64,000 nucleotides of DNA from Zobellia barbeyronii (GTDB taxonomy: Bacteria; Bacteroidota; Bacteroidia; Flavobacteriales; Flavobacteriaceae). Every line of letters begins with the position of its first letter. Within the stretch, counting starts at the first letter, position 1. Below are positions 26,812 through 34,948 of the stretch, piece by piece. The stretch spans positions 744,001 through 808,000 of the forward strand of contig NZ_JACATN010000002.1 in the NCBI RefSeq assembly GCF_018603515.1, read 5' to 3'. A program made the position numbers and the translations under genes. The notes below the pieces were generated by a model. It made no database searches, was not told the DNA's origin, and was given only the letters and a program-made list of their open reading frames with translations.

Positions 26812-27291
26812 CTATATTTCTTCGGCCAACCAAGCTTTCATCATCCAGACTGTTTTTTCCTGGCCTGTAATGAAATCACTCATCATAGAGTTGGTACCTT
26901 CATCTCCAGATTCACCTGAAGCATCTAAAATTCGTCTCTCAATAACCAAAAGACCTTTTAATGAATCTACTACCAAACGGATAGCATCTTCATCTTTACT
27001 TATATTCTTACCTACTGGTACTTTTGAGTTTTTTATATAATCCTCAAATGTATGCAATGGCACTCCTCCTAAAGTAAGTATACGCTCTGCAATCTCATCT
27101 ACATTAAGATTTGCTTCTGTATATAATTCTTCAAATTTTGGGTGAAGCTCAAAAAAGCGTTTCCCTTTTATATTCCAATGAATACCTCTTAAATTTTGGT
27201 AGTAACGTTGAAAATTCGCTAACAACTCGTTTAAGTCTTCGCTTAATGATTTTGAATCTTTTTCGCTTAATCCTATACTATTTAGTTTCAT
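26812..27291 (-). CDS. dps: Dps-family ferritin-like DNA-protection protein
   Basis: 159 aa from the ATG at 27291. The open frame extends 38 codons upstream into the oxyR promoter, which I reject. Dps oxidises Fe(II) with H2O2 inside a 12-mer shell and protects DNA. The ferroxidase ligands sit in NLRGIHWNIKG (His), FFELHPKFEELYTEANLNVD and EIAERILTLGG, and the C-terminal EKTVWMMKAWLAEEI is family-typical. It is divergent from oxyR, with 107 bp between starts, and so very probably peroxide-induced by OxyR. Confidence 0.93.
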   Translation of the reverse strand: MKLNSIGLSEKDSKSLSEDLNELLANFQRYYQNLRGIHWNIKGKRFFELHPKFEELYTEANLNVDEIAERILTLGGVPLHTFEDYIKNSKVPVGKNISKDEDAIRLVVDSLKGLLVIERRILDASGESGDEGTNSMMSDFITGQEKTVWMMKAWLAEEI

Positions 27292-27316
27292 GGCTCTTGT
27301 TGTTTTAACTATGGTA

Positions 27317-27324
27317 TAAAGGTA
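27317..27324 (-). promoter_or_regulatory. Candidate minus-7 box of dps
   Basis: The minus strand reads TACCTTTA, one mismatch to TAnnTTTG, 25 bp before the dps ATG, which supports the shorter Dps start. Confidence 0.4.
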
Positions 27325-27398
27325 CCCAATATTAGACCCTACTTCATGATAGATATCATTGATAGTTTTTATATTTTTATCACTAGAATTTATAGCAA

Positions 27399-28337
27399 AT
27401 GACAATTACTCAATTACAATATGTGCTGGCCGTTGCCGAGCATAAAAACTTCACCTTAGCTGCAGAAAAAAGCTTCGTTACGCAACCTACCTTAAGTATG
27501 CAAGTACAAAAGTTAGAAGACGAGCTAGATGTTTTGATTTTTGATAGAAGTAAAAAACCTATTTCTATTACAGAAGTAGGAGCAAAAATAGTGGCGCAGG
27601 CCAAAAACATCGTAAATGAAGCCAGTAGAATAAAGGATGTCGTAGATCAAGAAAAGGGATTTATAGGAGGTGATTTCACTTTAGGCATTATCCCTACCAT
27701 AATGCCCACACTACTCCCCATGTTTCTTAAGACTTTTATAAACAAGTACCCTAAGGTAAACTTGATTATAAAAGAACAGAGCACAGAAACGCTAATTCGT
27801 AATATTCAAGATGGTCATATAGATGCGGCTATTGCTGCCACACCACTGGGTATTGAGTTTATAAAAGAACGGCCTTTGTATTACGAGCCATTTGTAGGCT
27901 ATGTTCCAAAAGAGCATAGACTTGGAAAAGCAAAAACATTAAAGCCAGAGGATTTAGATATTAATGATGTTCTATTGCTACAAGACGGTCATTGCTTTAG
28001 GGATAATGTGATTAACCTATGTAAAGCAACACGGAATTTAGACACTAAGCAATTTCGTTTGGAAAGCGGTAGTTTTGAGACATTAATCAATCTAGCAGAT
28101 GAAGACCTTGGAATGACTCTATTGCCTTATTTGAACACGTTGGTATTAGATGATAAAAAGAGAAGCAAGTTGAAGTATTTTGATAAGCCCTCACCTGCTC
28201 GTGAAGTAAGCTTAATTTACCACAAAAGTGAGCTAAAAATTCAGATTACAAATGCGTTAAGAGATGTCATCTCTAGTATTGTTAGAGGAGCCATTGCTTT
28301 TCAAGATGTACAGATTATCAGTCCTGTAAACAAATAA
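27399..28337 (+). CDS. oxyR: OxyR-type LysR-family peroxide sensor
   Basis: 312 aa. The N-terminal LysR helix-turn-helix is MTITQLQYVLAVAEHKNFTL ... PTLSMQVQKLEDEL. The redox pair is in LLLQDGHCFRDNVINLCKA, with cysteines at residues 199 and 208, exactly the numbering of the E. coli OxyR disulfide. This supports a genuine H2O2-sensing OxyR rather than a generic LysR regulator. It activates peroxide-defence genes; the divergent dps is the obvious target. The operator is presumably in the 107-bp intergenic region. Confidence 0.93.
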   Translation: MTITQLQYVLAVAEHKNFTLAAEKSFVTQPTLSMQVQKLEDELDVLIFDRSKKPISITEVGAKIVAQAKNIVNEASRIKDVVDQEKGFIGGDFTLGIIPTIMPTLLPMFLKTFINKYPKVNLIIKEQSTETLIRNIQDGHIDAAIAATPLGIEFIKERPLYYEPFVGYVPKEHRLGKAKTLKPEDLDINDVLLLQDGHCFRDNVINLCKATRNLDTKQFRLESGSFETLINLADEDLGMTLLPYLNTLVLDDKKRSKLKYFDKPSPAREVSLIYHKSELKIQITNALRDVISSIVRGAIAFQDVQIISPVNK

Positions 28338-28396
28338 GTTGTTACCCATTTATTTATAGCTAAATCGTGCTATACTATGCTTGGGTAGTAATATTA

Positions 28397-28424
28397 AAAA
28401 AGCCCTCTGTTTAGAGGGCTTTTA
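28397..28424. terminator. oxyR terminator, also serving the convergent small gene
   Basis: Stem AGCCCTCT / AGAGGGCT with a 4-nt loop, A-run before and T-run after. It ends 1 bp before the stop codon of the convergent gene. Confidence 0.85.
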
Positions 28425-28425
28425 A

Positions 28426-28623
28426 TTATGATTTTATATAAATAAGCGTTTGTTTTAGTTCTGGTTTGTCTGTAATAAACTGTTGTAACCAGAGTTGAAG
28501 TTCTTCAATTTCTTCGGGAAGCAACATTGATACTGCTTTTTGAAGTTCTTTAATGAACAATTTCGCGTCAAAACTAACTTTTTTCAATACCGTTTTAGAG
28601 TATTCAAGCATAGCTCTAGCCAT
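28426..28623 (-). CDS. Conserved 65-aa hypothetical protein
   Basis: 65 aa beginning MARAMLEYSKTVLKKVSFDA, then LFIKELQKAVSMLLPEEIEE and LQLWLQQFI. Amphipathic helices, no membrane segment, no cysteine. I recall near-identical small proteins in many Bacteroidota, which supports a real gene, but no function is known. It has its own upstream region of 155 bp shared with the divergent PBP4 gene. Confidence 0.75.
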   Translation of the reverse strand: MARAMLEYSKTVLKKVSFDAKLFIKELQKAVSMLLPEEIEELQLWLQQFITDKPELKQTLIYIKS

Positions 28624-28778
28624 ATGTCAAAATGTTTAAGTTATTAGTTGTTGTTAAGAGAAATTCTCTCCTTATAAAGTTAAACAATAATGCATTTACT
28701 ATATTGCTTATGAGTTGTTAAATGTAAGCCAATTTCTTGTTAAATGCCCTGAATACAGGCGATAACACAATTTTAAAA

Positions 28779-30047
28779 ATGAAAAAAATACTATTTATAC
28801 TTCTTGCCTTTGTTTCTTTAACTAGCTGTAAATCATATAAGAAGATTATTTCTAAATCTACAGACACCATTATTTTATCTGACTTTTATAAAAATCAGTT
28901 TGTGGGCTTGCTGGTTTTAGACCCAGAAACGAACGATACCCTGTACTCTAACAAAAGTAAGAAATACTTTACACCGGCTAGCAATACCAAAATCTTTACA
29001 CTATTTGCTTCTTTGCAATTATTACCCCAACAGGTACCTGCTTTGAAATACGCTGTAAAGAATAATACCGTATATGTTGAGGGTACTGGAGATCCTTCTT
29101 TCCTACACCCACATTTTAAGGATAGTACTGCTTTTCATTTTTTACAAAAATATAATTCTATAGTTCTTGACCTGAATAATTTTGAAGACAAAAAATTGGG
29201 TCAAGGATGGGCGTGGGACGATTATCAATATTACTATCAACCTGAAATAACTTCTTTACCGCTCTATGGCAATGTCACCAATATTTCCAATACAAACGGG
29301 TTGAAAGTAATACCTGATTTTTTTAAAGACGATGTTGTGCGTACTTGGTATAAAAAGAATAGGGAATTAGAAAAAAATACGTTTTACTTCTCACGTTCAC
29401 GTAAAGACACGATTGAAATTCCCTTTCGCACAGATTCAGTTCTAACCAAACAATTGTTAGAATCTGCTCTGGACAAAAAAATAAGCTTGTCTAACAAACC
29501 TATTATAGGCGAAAAACAAATACTCTACGGACAGCCATCAGATTCCCTTTATATACGGATGATGCACGAAAGTGATAATTTTATTGCAGAACAATTACTG
29601 GTTTTGTCTTCATCTACCCTATCCGACACCCTTAGTGGAAAAAGAACAAGGGAATATATTCTTAAAAACCAATTGGCCGATTTACAACAGCCTCCTAGAT
29701 GGGTTGATGGTTCCGGGCTTTCTCGTTATAATTTATTCACTCCAGAGTCTATGGTTACTGTTCTAAACAAATTGTACCAGACGGTTCCCCGCCAAAGATT
29801 GTTCTCTATTTTTCCAGAGAACGCAGTTTCTGGAACTTTAAAAACATGGGATTACGACGGAGGATATCCAAAGATATATGCCAAGTCCGGGAGTCTAAGT
29901 AATAATTACTGTCTGAGTGGCTACCTCATTACCAAAACAGGAAGAACGTTGATTTTCAGTTTTATGAACAATCATTACCAACAACCCACCTCCGAGGTAA
30001 AAAAGAAGATACAACAGATTCTACGGCAAATAGCAGATACCTATTAA
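28779..30047 (+). CDS. Penicillin-binding protein 4 family D-Ala-D-Ala carboxypeptidase/endopeptidase, lipoprotein
   Basis: 422 aa from ATG 28779. A TTG 14 codons upstream is open but would bury the lipoprotein signal MKKILFILLAFVSLTSC (Cys17). Serine peptidase S13 motifs are all present: SxxK in TPASNTKIFT (Ser68, Lys71), SDN in HESDNFIAEQ and KSG in YAKSGSLSN. It cleaves D-Ala-D-Ala ends and cross-bridges of peptidoglycan. Lipidation anchors it to a membrane, unlike soluble E. coli DacB. Confidence 0.92.
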   Translation: MKKILFILLAFVSLTSCKSYKKIISKSTDTIILSDFYKNQFVGLLVLDPETNDTLYSNKSKKYFTPASNTKIFTLFASLQLLPQQVPALKYAVKNNTVYVEGTGDPSFLHPHFKDSTAFHFLQKYNSIVLDLNNFEDKKLGQGWAWDDYQYYYQPEITSLPLYGNVTNISNTNGLKVIPDFFKDDVVRTWYKKNRELEKNTFYFSRSRKDTIEIPFRTDSVLTKQLLESALDKKISLSNKPIIGEKQILYGQPSDSLYIRMMHESDNFIAEQLLVLSSSTLSDTLSGKRTREYILKNQLADLQQPPRWVDGSGLSRYNLFTPESMVTVLNKLYQTVPRQRLFSIFPENAVSGTLKTWDYDGGYPKIYAKSGSLSNNYCLSGYLITKTGRTLIFSFMNNHYQQPTSEVKKKIQQILRQIADTY

Positions 30048-30078
30048 GGTAGAAATATAGGATTTAACTAAAAGCTGA

Positions 30079-30663
30079 CTAGGCTAGTAGCTTATGAACG
30101 GCCGCGTATTGCAATAACAGAATGGTTTTAGCGTCTTTGATTTCTCCAGAAGAAATCATAGCCATAGCTACATCAAATGGATATTCAAGAACCTCTATGT
30201 TCTCGGTTTCATCTTCTGCACCACCACCGTCGCCAATTTTCATTTTTTCCTCATAGGCACCCACAAAAAAATGGAGTATTTCTGTTACCGAACCTGGTGA
30301 CATATAAGATTCAAATACTTTTTTGACGTTTTCTATTTTGTAGCCTGTTTCTTCTTCTACTTCTTTTCTGATGCAATCTTCAGGATTATCGCCATCTAAA
30401 AGACCGGCACAGACTTCTATCATCATTCCACTAGGATTACCGTTAACATAGGTAGGCATGCGGAATTGTTTTGTTAGCACCACCGTTCCCTTTTTCTGAT
30501 TGTACAATAGAATTGCTGCTCCATTGCCACGATCATAGGCTTCACGTTGTTGAGTTTCCCAAGAACCATCTTCCTTTTGATACTCGTAAACATACTTGTT
30601 TAAGGTGTACCAATTATCTGATAAAACTTCCTTTTTGATGTTTTTTATTGTGCCGTTTTTCAC
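30079..30663 (-). CDS. NudK-like Nudix hydrolase
   Basis: 194 aa. The Nudix box lies in [20 protein letters not shown] followed by ETGYKIE, very like the box of E. coli GDP-mannose pyrophosphatase Nud[16 protein letters not shown] and [15 protein letters not shown] downstream also fit that subfamily. It probably hydrolyses a nucleoside-diphosphate sugar to a sugar phosphate and NMP; GDP-mannose is the best guess. A perfect minus-7 box lies 34 bp upstream. Confidence 0.88.
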   Translation of the reverse strand: MKNGTIKNIKKEVLSDNWYTLNKYVYEYQKEDGSWETQQREAYDRGNGAAILLYNQKKGTVVLTKQFRMPTYVNGNPSGMMIEVCAGLLDGDNPEDCIRKEVEEETGYKIENVKKVFESYMSPGSVTEILHFFVGAYEEKMKIGDGGGAEDETENIEVLEYPFDVAMAMISSGEIKDAKTILLLQYAAVHKLLA

Positions 30664-30696
30664 TGTAGAATAGCCGTTCGTGGATTAATATTGATT

Positions 30697-30704
30697 CAAA
30701 GCTA
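30697..30704 (-). promoter_or_regulatory. Minus-7 box of the Nudix gene
   Basis: The minus strand reads TAGCTTTG, a perfect match, giving a leader of about 28 nt. Confidence 0.5.
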
Positions 30705-30725
30705 CTAGCATTTAAGCAAATGCTA

Positions 30726-31145
30726 CTATTTAGCCTCTTCTTTTTCTCCAAAAATACGGCTAAGTGCTCGCTTTGAAATAGGTTTATCAAAATAACCTTT
30801 TACTACAGGATGGGTAGATGCACGTTGTCTTTCTTTTGTGCTCAAAAATGCAGACAAAATATAGATATCAGAGCTTCTAACATGCTCTGGCATTTCTTCC
30901 AACTTTTCTAGAAACTCCCAACCATTCATTTTAGGCATAACCAGATCAAGCAGTATAACGTCCGGTAATTCTTTGTCACCCTCAAGACTATCCGATAATA
31001 TTTTTAAAGCTATTTCAGCGCTATCAAAATCAACTACATGATAAGGTTTTTTCAACTGCTCTATACCATAACGCGCTGCAAATAACGAAACAAGGTCGTC
31101 ATCTATAATCCAAATTGTTAAGGGGGTAACGGTTTCAAATATCAT
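30726..31145 (-). CDS. Single-domain response regulator
   Basis: 139 aa, receiver domain only: acidic cluster IIDDD (14-17), phospho-acceptor Asp67 in VILLDLVMPKMNGWEF, ILSAF and GYFDKPIS with the conserved Lys. No output domain and no kinase gene in the window, so it acts as a phosphorelay or scaffold protein for an unlinked kinase. 62 bp upstream of the Nudix gene on the same strand, but the Nudix gene has its own promoter box. Confidence 0.9.
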   Translation of the reverse strand: MIFETVTPLTIWIIDDDLVSLFAARYGIEQLKKPYHVVDFDSAEIALKILSDSLEGDKELPDVILLDLVMPKMNGWEFLEKLEEMPEHVRSSDIYILSAFLSTKERQRASTHPVVKGYFDKPISKRALSRIFGEKEEAK

Positions 31146-31231
31146 AATTCCCTAAAATATAGTAAGAAAAAACTTTCAAATCAAATTTTAATAAAATAAA
31201 TATATGCAAAAGATTTATTACTATACCCTTT

Positions 31232-31888
31232 TCAGGCTACTGTTACCGCTTTATTGAGATATCTTCTAAATGGAAGCATTTCTTTGTACACATTGATAAT
31301 TTTTTCTTCAAAATTATTCCTAAACACCTCATTTGTAGGAAATTCGTGTGCCACAGCCAATGTTTTATTGCGTAAAAGCTCTATATGTTCATGAGAATTT
31401 GAGAACCCTTTTGGCGCTTTTATTAATTTGGCATCTTCATAGAGTCCGCCAAAAACTTTTTTGAAAGATTTTTTATCAATTATTTCCTGAAATACATCTC
31501 CATCATAATCTATAGCATCGCGTATGCTTTTTAGCGTTGGAGAATCCGGCCTCCAAAAACCACCTGCCATGATACATCTTTCAACACCAATTTCAATATA
31601 AAAATCTCCCGTTGAAGGTCTTTTGTCCAATCCCGCTCCAAAGTGGTCTTTGTAAACCGGTTTGTTAGGGTGAAACATTAGGTTATTATTAATCCGGTTA
31701 ATTCCCTTCTTTCCCGGCGTATCATAATACTCATTATCCAAAGCAGCCATTACATCATTCATATGGTCTAACCATTTTACGAAATCTGTGCGTACTTCTT
31801 TATACCATTTACGGTTGGCATCCATCCACTCTTTGGAATTATTGGAATTGAGTGCCTTTAAAAACTCTATGAGGTTTTTGAAATCCAT
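31232..31888 (-). CDS. DUF2461-family protein
   Basis: 218 aa. MDFKNLIEFLKALNSNNSKE, then WMDANRKWYKEVRTDFVKWL, GINRINNNLMFHPNKPVYKDHFGA and GDFYIEIGVERCIMAGGFWR are the hallmarks of DUF2461 (TIGR02453). Cytoplasmic, with conserved Arg and Trp residues; no biochemical role is established. It lies in a run of small minus-strand genes with short gaps but no obvious shared theme. Confidence 0.88.
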   Translation of the reverse strand: MDFKNLIEFLKALNSNNSKEWMDANRKWYKEVRTDFVKWLDHMNDVMAALDNEYYDTPGKKGINRINNNLMFHPNKPVYKDHFGAGLDKRPSTGDFYIEIGVERCIMAGGFWRPDSPTLKSIRDAIDYDGDVFQEIIDKKSFKKVFGGLYEDAKLIKAPKGFSNSHEHIELLRNKTLAVAHEFPTNEVFRNNFEEKIINVYKEMLPFRRYLNKAVTVA

Positions 31889-31950
31889 TTAAATATTACG
31901 ACTGATGCGCATCTTATTATAAATTATACTATTCTCTTTGGAGGTTCTTC

Positions 31951-32748
31951 CTAAAAACGATTATCGCCACCAACAATATCTCCTAAAGAACCTAAAATAC
32001 TTCCTTCGCCTTTATCCTTGCCTCCTCTTGGAATAGAAGCCAAAACTCTACCGGCAAGTCTACTAAATGGTAATGATTGAACATAAACCGTTCCAGGCCC
32101 TCTTAAGGTAGCAAAGAAAAGACCTTCACCACCAAAAACCGTATTTTTAATACCACCTACAAATTCTATATCATAATCTACGGTTTGAGAAAAACCAACA
32201 ATACAGCCTGTATCTACTTTCAATACCTCTCCGGCAGCGAGTTCTTTTTTTGCTAAAGTACCACCGGCATGTACAAAGGCCATACCATCTCCTTCTAACT
32301 TTTGCATAATGAAACCTTCTCCACCAAATAAACCTCTACCCAACTTTTTGGAAAATTCAATACCAACTGATACTCCTTTTGCCGCACACAGAAAAGCATC
32401 TTTTTGACAGATGAATTTTCCTTGCTTTTCGGATAAATCTATTGGAAGGATTTTTCCTGGATACGGAGAAGCAAAACTGACTTGCTTTTTCCCCTGACCT
32501 ACATTTAAAAAAGCGGTCATAAAAAGACTTTCACCAGTCAATATTCGTTTTCCTGCAGAAAAAATCTTTCCCAATACGCTGTTATCCTGGTTAGAACCAT
32601 CTCCAAAGATGGTATCCATTTTAATATCAGAATCCATCATCATAAAACTTCCTGCTTCTGCCACTACAGCTTCTTGCGGGTCTAGTTCTATTTCTACATA
32701 TTGCATTTCTTCACCGTAAATCTGATAATCTATTTCGTGTGCGTTCAT
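31951..32748 (-). CDS. AIM24/TIGR00266-family protein
   Basis: 265 aa. IELDPQEAVVAEAGSFMMMD, GQGKKQVSFASPYPGKILPI, GVEFSKKLGRGLFGGEGFIM and GEGLFFATLRGPGTVYVQSL are the characteristic blocks of the TIGR00266/AIM24 fold, a beta-rich repeat barrel. Soluble, no signal peptide. Function unknown in bacteria; the yeast homologue is mitochondrial and affects cristae organisation. The glycine-rich C-terminal tail is normal for the family. Confidence 0.88.
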   Translation of the reverse strand: MNAHEIDYQIYGEEMQYVEIELDPQEAVVAEAGSFMMMDSDIKMDTIFGDGSNQDNSVLGKIFSAGKRILTGESLFMTAFLNVGQGKKQVSFASPYPGKILPIDLSEKQGKFICQKDAFLCAAKGVSVGIEFSKKLGRGLFGGEGFIMQKLEGDGMAFVHAGGTLAKKELAAGEVLKVDTGCIVGFSQTVDYDIEFVGGIKNTVFGGEGLFFATLRGPGTVYVQSLPFSRLAGRVLASIPRGGKDKGEGSILGSLGDIVGGDNRF

Positions 32749-32821
32749 TTCTTTTTTGTTTTTTGTTGATGCTTGTTAGTTGGTGTCTACGGTAGAAATG
32801 TTACAGGATTTACTGAAAATT

Positions 32822-33277
32822 TTATTTCTTCACTCGCACAGTCCACTCAAAATTAAAAGTAGAAACCACTACTCCATCCTCATTTACACCAACGGACTTC
32901 ATCCAAAACGCCTGACCCTCACCAGTAGCAACGGTTTTATCTATAGCCTCTTTAATCATATGACCATCCTCACAAGTAAATGTGATTTTACCTGTAGCCT
33001 TTTTAGAAAAGTTGGCATTATTATTTGCTACAAGCATAGATATTTTTTTTCCGCTTTCTTTAATTTGAGCAATAACCATAGCGCCAGTACTTAACTCCGC
33101 AGCCATTCCTTGTACGGCCCAAAACATGCTTTTAAACGGATTTTGATTAAACCATTTATGGGTTACCGTTACAATTGCCTTCTTTTCATCCATATGTCGC
33201 AACCTTACCCCACACCACCATGCAGATGGTAATTTAAAAAAGGTAAATGTGTTGAACTTGCCCGTAGATACTGCCAT
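32822..33277 (-). CDS. DUF4442 hotdog-fold protein
   Basis: 151 aa. The sequence FKLPSAWWCGVRLRHMDEKK, then WFNQNPFKSMFWAVQGMAAELSTGA and KATGKITFTCEDG match DUF4442, a single-hotdog family related to acyl-CoA thioesterases. Activity is unproved. It is the first gene of the minus-strand run down to the AIM24 gene, which starts 73 bp further on. Confidence 0.82.
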   Translation of the reverse strand: MAVSTGKFNTFTFFKLPSAWWCGVRLRHMDEKKAIVTVTHKWFNQNPFKSMFWAVQGMAAELSTGAMVIAQIKESGKKISMLVANNNANFSKKATGKITFTCEDGHMIKEAIDKTVATGEGQAFWMKSVGVNEDGVVVSTFNFEWTVRVKK

Positions 33278-33357
33278 CGTCTTATTTATTTTCTCTAAAT
33301 GTATTGAAATTTTTCCTTTTTACAATTGTTAATTTGATGTTAATTTTTAGTACTTTG

Positions 33358-33391
33358 TTTTGCATAGTACCTTCTTTTAGCCATATATTTG
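33358..33391 (+). promoter_or_regulatory. Promoter of the DUF4870 gene
   Basis: TTTTG (33358-33362) as minus-33 element and a perfect TATATTTG (33384-33391) as minus-7 element, 21-bp spacer, 19 bp before the ATG. It is one of the few boxes here with a recognisable minus-33 partner. Confidence 0.6.
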
Positions 33392-33410
33392 CATAAGAAA
33401 TTACTAAGCC

Positions 33411-33890
33411 ATGGAAAGTACACTAACAAAACACGAACGAAATTTAGCCGCAATGGTGCATGCTTCTTCTTTTTCAAAATTCTTTATTCCTTTCGGGAAT
33501 TTTATTATTCCGTTGGTATTATGGACTGCCAATAAAAAAGATTCTGCACTTGTAGATTATTCTGGAAAACAGGTTTTAAATTTTCAGATTAGCCTTCTAC
33601 TCTACTCTATTGTTTTGGGAATCATTAGTATACCAATATTGGTTGGTTTCTTTCCTGATTTATTAGATAGCAGCTTATTTGGTCTAAACCACCTGAACGA
33701 TTATAATAATCTGAACATTGACTTTAGTGAAACTTTTAAGTTTAGTTCTTGGTTATTTCCGTTGGGTGTTGCCGGTCTGGCCCATGGCGCTTTGTTTGTT
33801 GTAAACATAGTTTACACTATTCTAGCGGTCATAAAAACTAACGAGGGACAAGAATTTTCTTATCCAATCACTATAAAGTTTTTAAAATAA
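33411..33890 (+). CDS. DUF4870 membrane protein
   Basis: 159 aa: N-terminal KHERNLAAMVHASSFSKFFIPFGNFIIP, LVLWTANKKDSALVDYSGKQVLNFQI and three to four hydrophobic helices are the DUF4870 (Tic20-like) pattern. Inner-membrane protein of unknown role. The stop codon overlaps the next start (TAATG), so it is translationally coupled to the NTF2-like gene. Confidence 0.85.
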   Translation: MESTLTKHERNLAAMVHASSFSKFFIPFGNFIIPLVLWTANKKDSALVDYSGKQVLNFQISLLLYSIVLGIISIPILVGFFPDLLDSSLFGLNHLNDYNNLNIDFSETFKFSSWLFPLGVAGLAHGALFVVNIVYTILAVIKTNEGQEFSYPITIKFLK

Positions 33891-34342
33891 TGAAGTTAAC
33901 TACCGTCATAATCGCACTTATTTTTATTTCCAACTTTTGTGAGATGGCAGCACAATCGGCTGCCGAGGAACAATTAAAGGAAACGATTACCAAGTTAGAT
34001 GCAGATTACTTTGAGGCTTACAACACTTGTGACATGGAAAAGCAATCAGAAATGTATTCTGAAGATTTAGAATTCTATCATGACAAAGGAGGCTTAATGA
34101 CATCAAAACTAGATTTACTTGAGAGCTTAAAAAAAAACATTTGTGGCAAAGTAACAAGAGAATTAGTTGAAGGTAGTATTGAAGTGTATCCCATAAACGA
34201 TTTTGGCGCGGTAGAAATAGGATTGCACAAATTTCATAACAACCAAGAGCCGGACGCCATTTCAGAACCGGGAAAATTTATAATAATATGGAAAAAAACA
34301 GATTCTAATTGGAAGATCACGAGGGTCATCAGCCTTCATTAA
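33890..34342 (+). CDS. Exported NTF2-like (DUF4440) protein
   Basis: 150 aa with a signal peptide (residues 1-22, ending MAAQ) and a SnoaL/DUF4440 domain: LDADYFEAYNTCDMEKQSEM, YSEDLEFYHDKGG and KFIIIWKKTDSNWKITRVIS. The cone-shaped fold binds small hydrophobic ligands or acts as an isomerase; no catalytic set is certain. Overlaps the preceding gene by one base. Confidence 0.82.
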   Translation: MKLTTVIIALIFISNFCEMAAQSAAEEQLKETITKLDADYFEAYNTCDMEKQSEMYSEDLEFYHDKGGLMTSKLDLLESLKKNICGKVTRELVEGSIEVYPINDFGAVEIGLHKFHNNQEPDAISEPGKFIIIWKKTDSNWKITRVISLH

Positions 34343-34556
34343 TATAAAAAGGGTGCTCATCACACCCCAGTCAAAAAGGAGTTTATTCATCAATCAATTT
34401 ACTCAAAATTTGCATAAGGGTCTCACTAATCACGGGGCGTTAACCTAAACAGATTTGGAGTAAAGAAAAACGAACAATCACACTATGCAGCGTACCATTT
34501 ATGAACAGACACGTTCCCCCAATTTAAAGGAACTGCATAAAAAGAAAAAAGAAATT

Positions 34557-34886
34557 ATGAATGTAGAAAATACAAAAGCACAAATGCGCAAGGGCGTTTT
34601 GGAGTATTGTATTCTGTCTATCTTAAATGGGAAAGACAAATACGCTTCTGAAATTCTCGCAACGCTAAAAGATGCGAAAATGCTTGTAGTAGAGGGCACA
34701 ATTTACCCTTTATTAACTCGCTTAAAAAATGCAGGCCTACTCAGCTACCGCTGGGAAGAATCAACCTCTGGTCCCCCAAGAAAATATTACGCATTAACGG
34801 AAACCGGTAAACTTTTTCTAAAAGAACTGGACAGCACTTGGGATGAGCTAAGAACAGCAACTAATTTGGTAACCAACAACAAATAA
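34557..34886 (+). CDS. PadR-family transcriptional regulator
   Basis: 109 aa from ATG 34557. The frame is open 24 codons further, but MNVENTKAQMRKGVLEYCIL is the normal PadR start. The winged helix contains LSILNGKDKYASEILATLKD, TIYPLLTRLKNAGLLSYRWE and SGPPRKYYALTETGK. It is the first gene of the operon with PspC (62 bp) and the DUF2807 lipoprotein, an arrangement common in Bacteroidota where PadR is thought to repress the downstream envelope-stress genes. Confidence 0.92.
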   Translation: MNVENTKAQMRKGVLEYCILSILNGKDKYASEILATLKDAKMLVVEGTIYPLLTRLKNAGLLSYRWEESTSGPPRKYYALTETGKLFLKELDSTWDELRTATNLVTNNK

Positions 34887-34948
34887 ACCTAAAAAACTAC
34901 TTTGTAACTTCATAGCTACTATGCGTTTACAGAGAAAAAACGACTAAA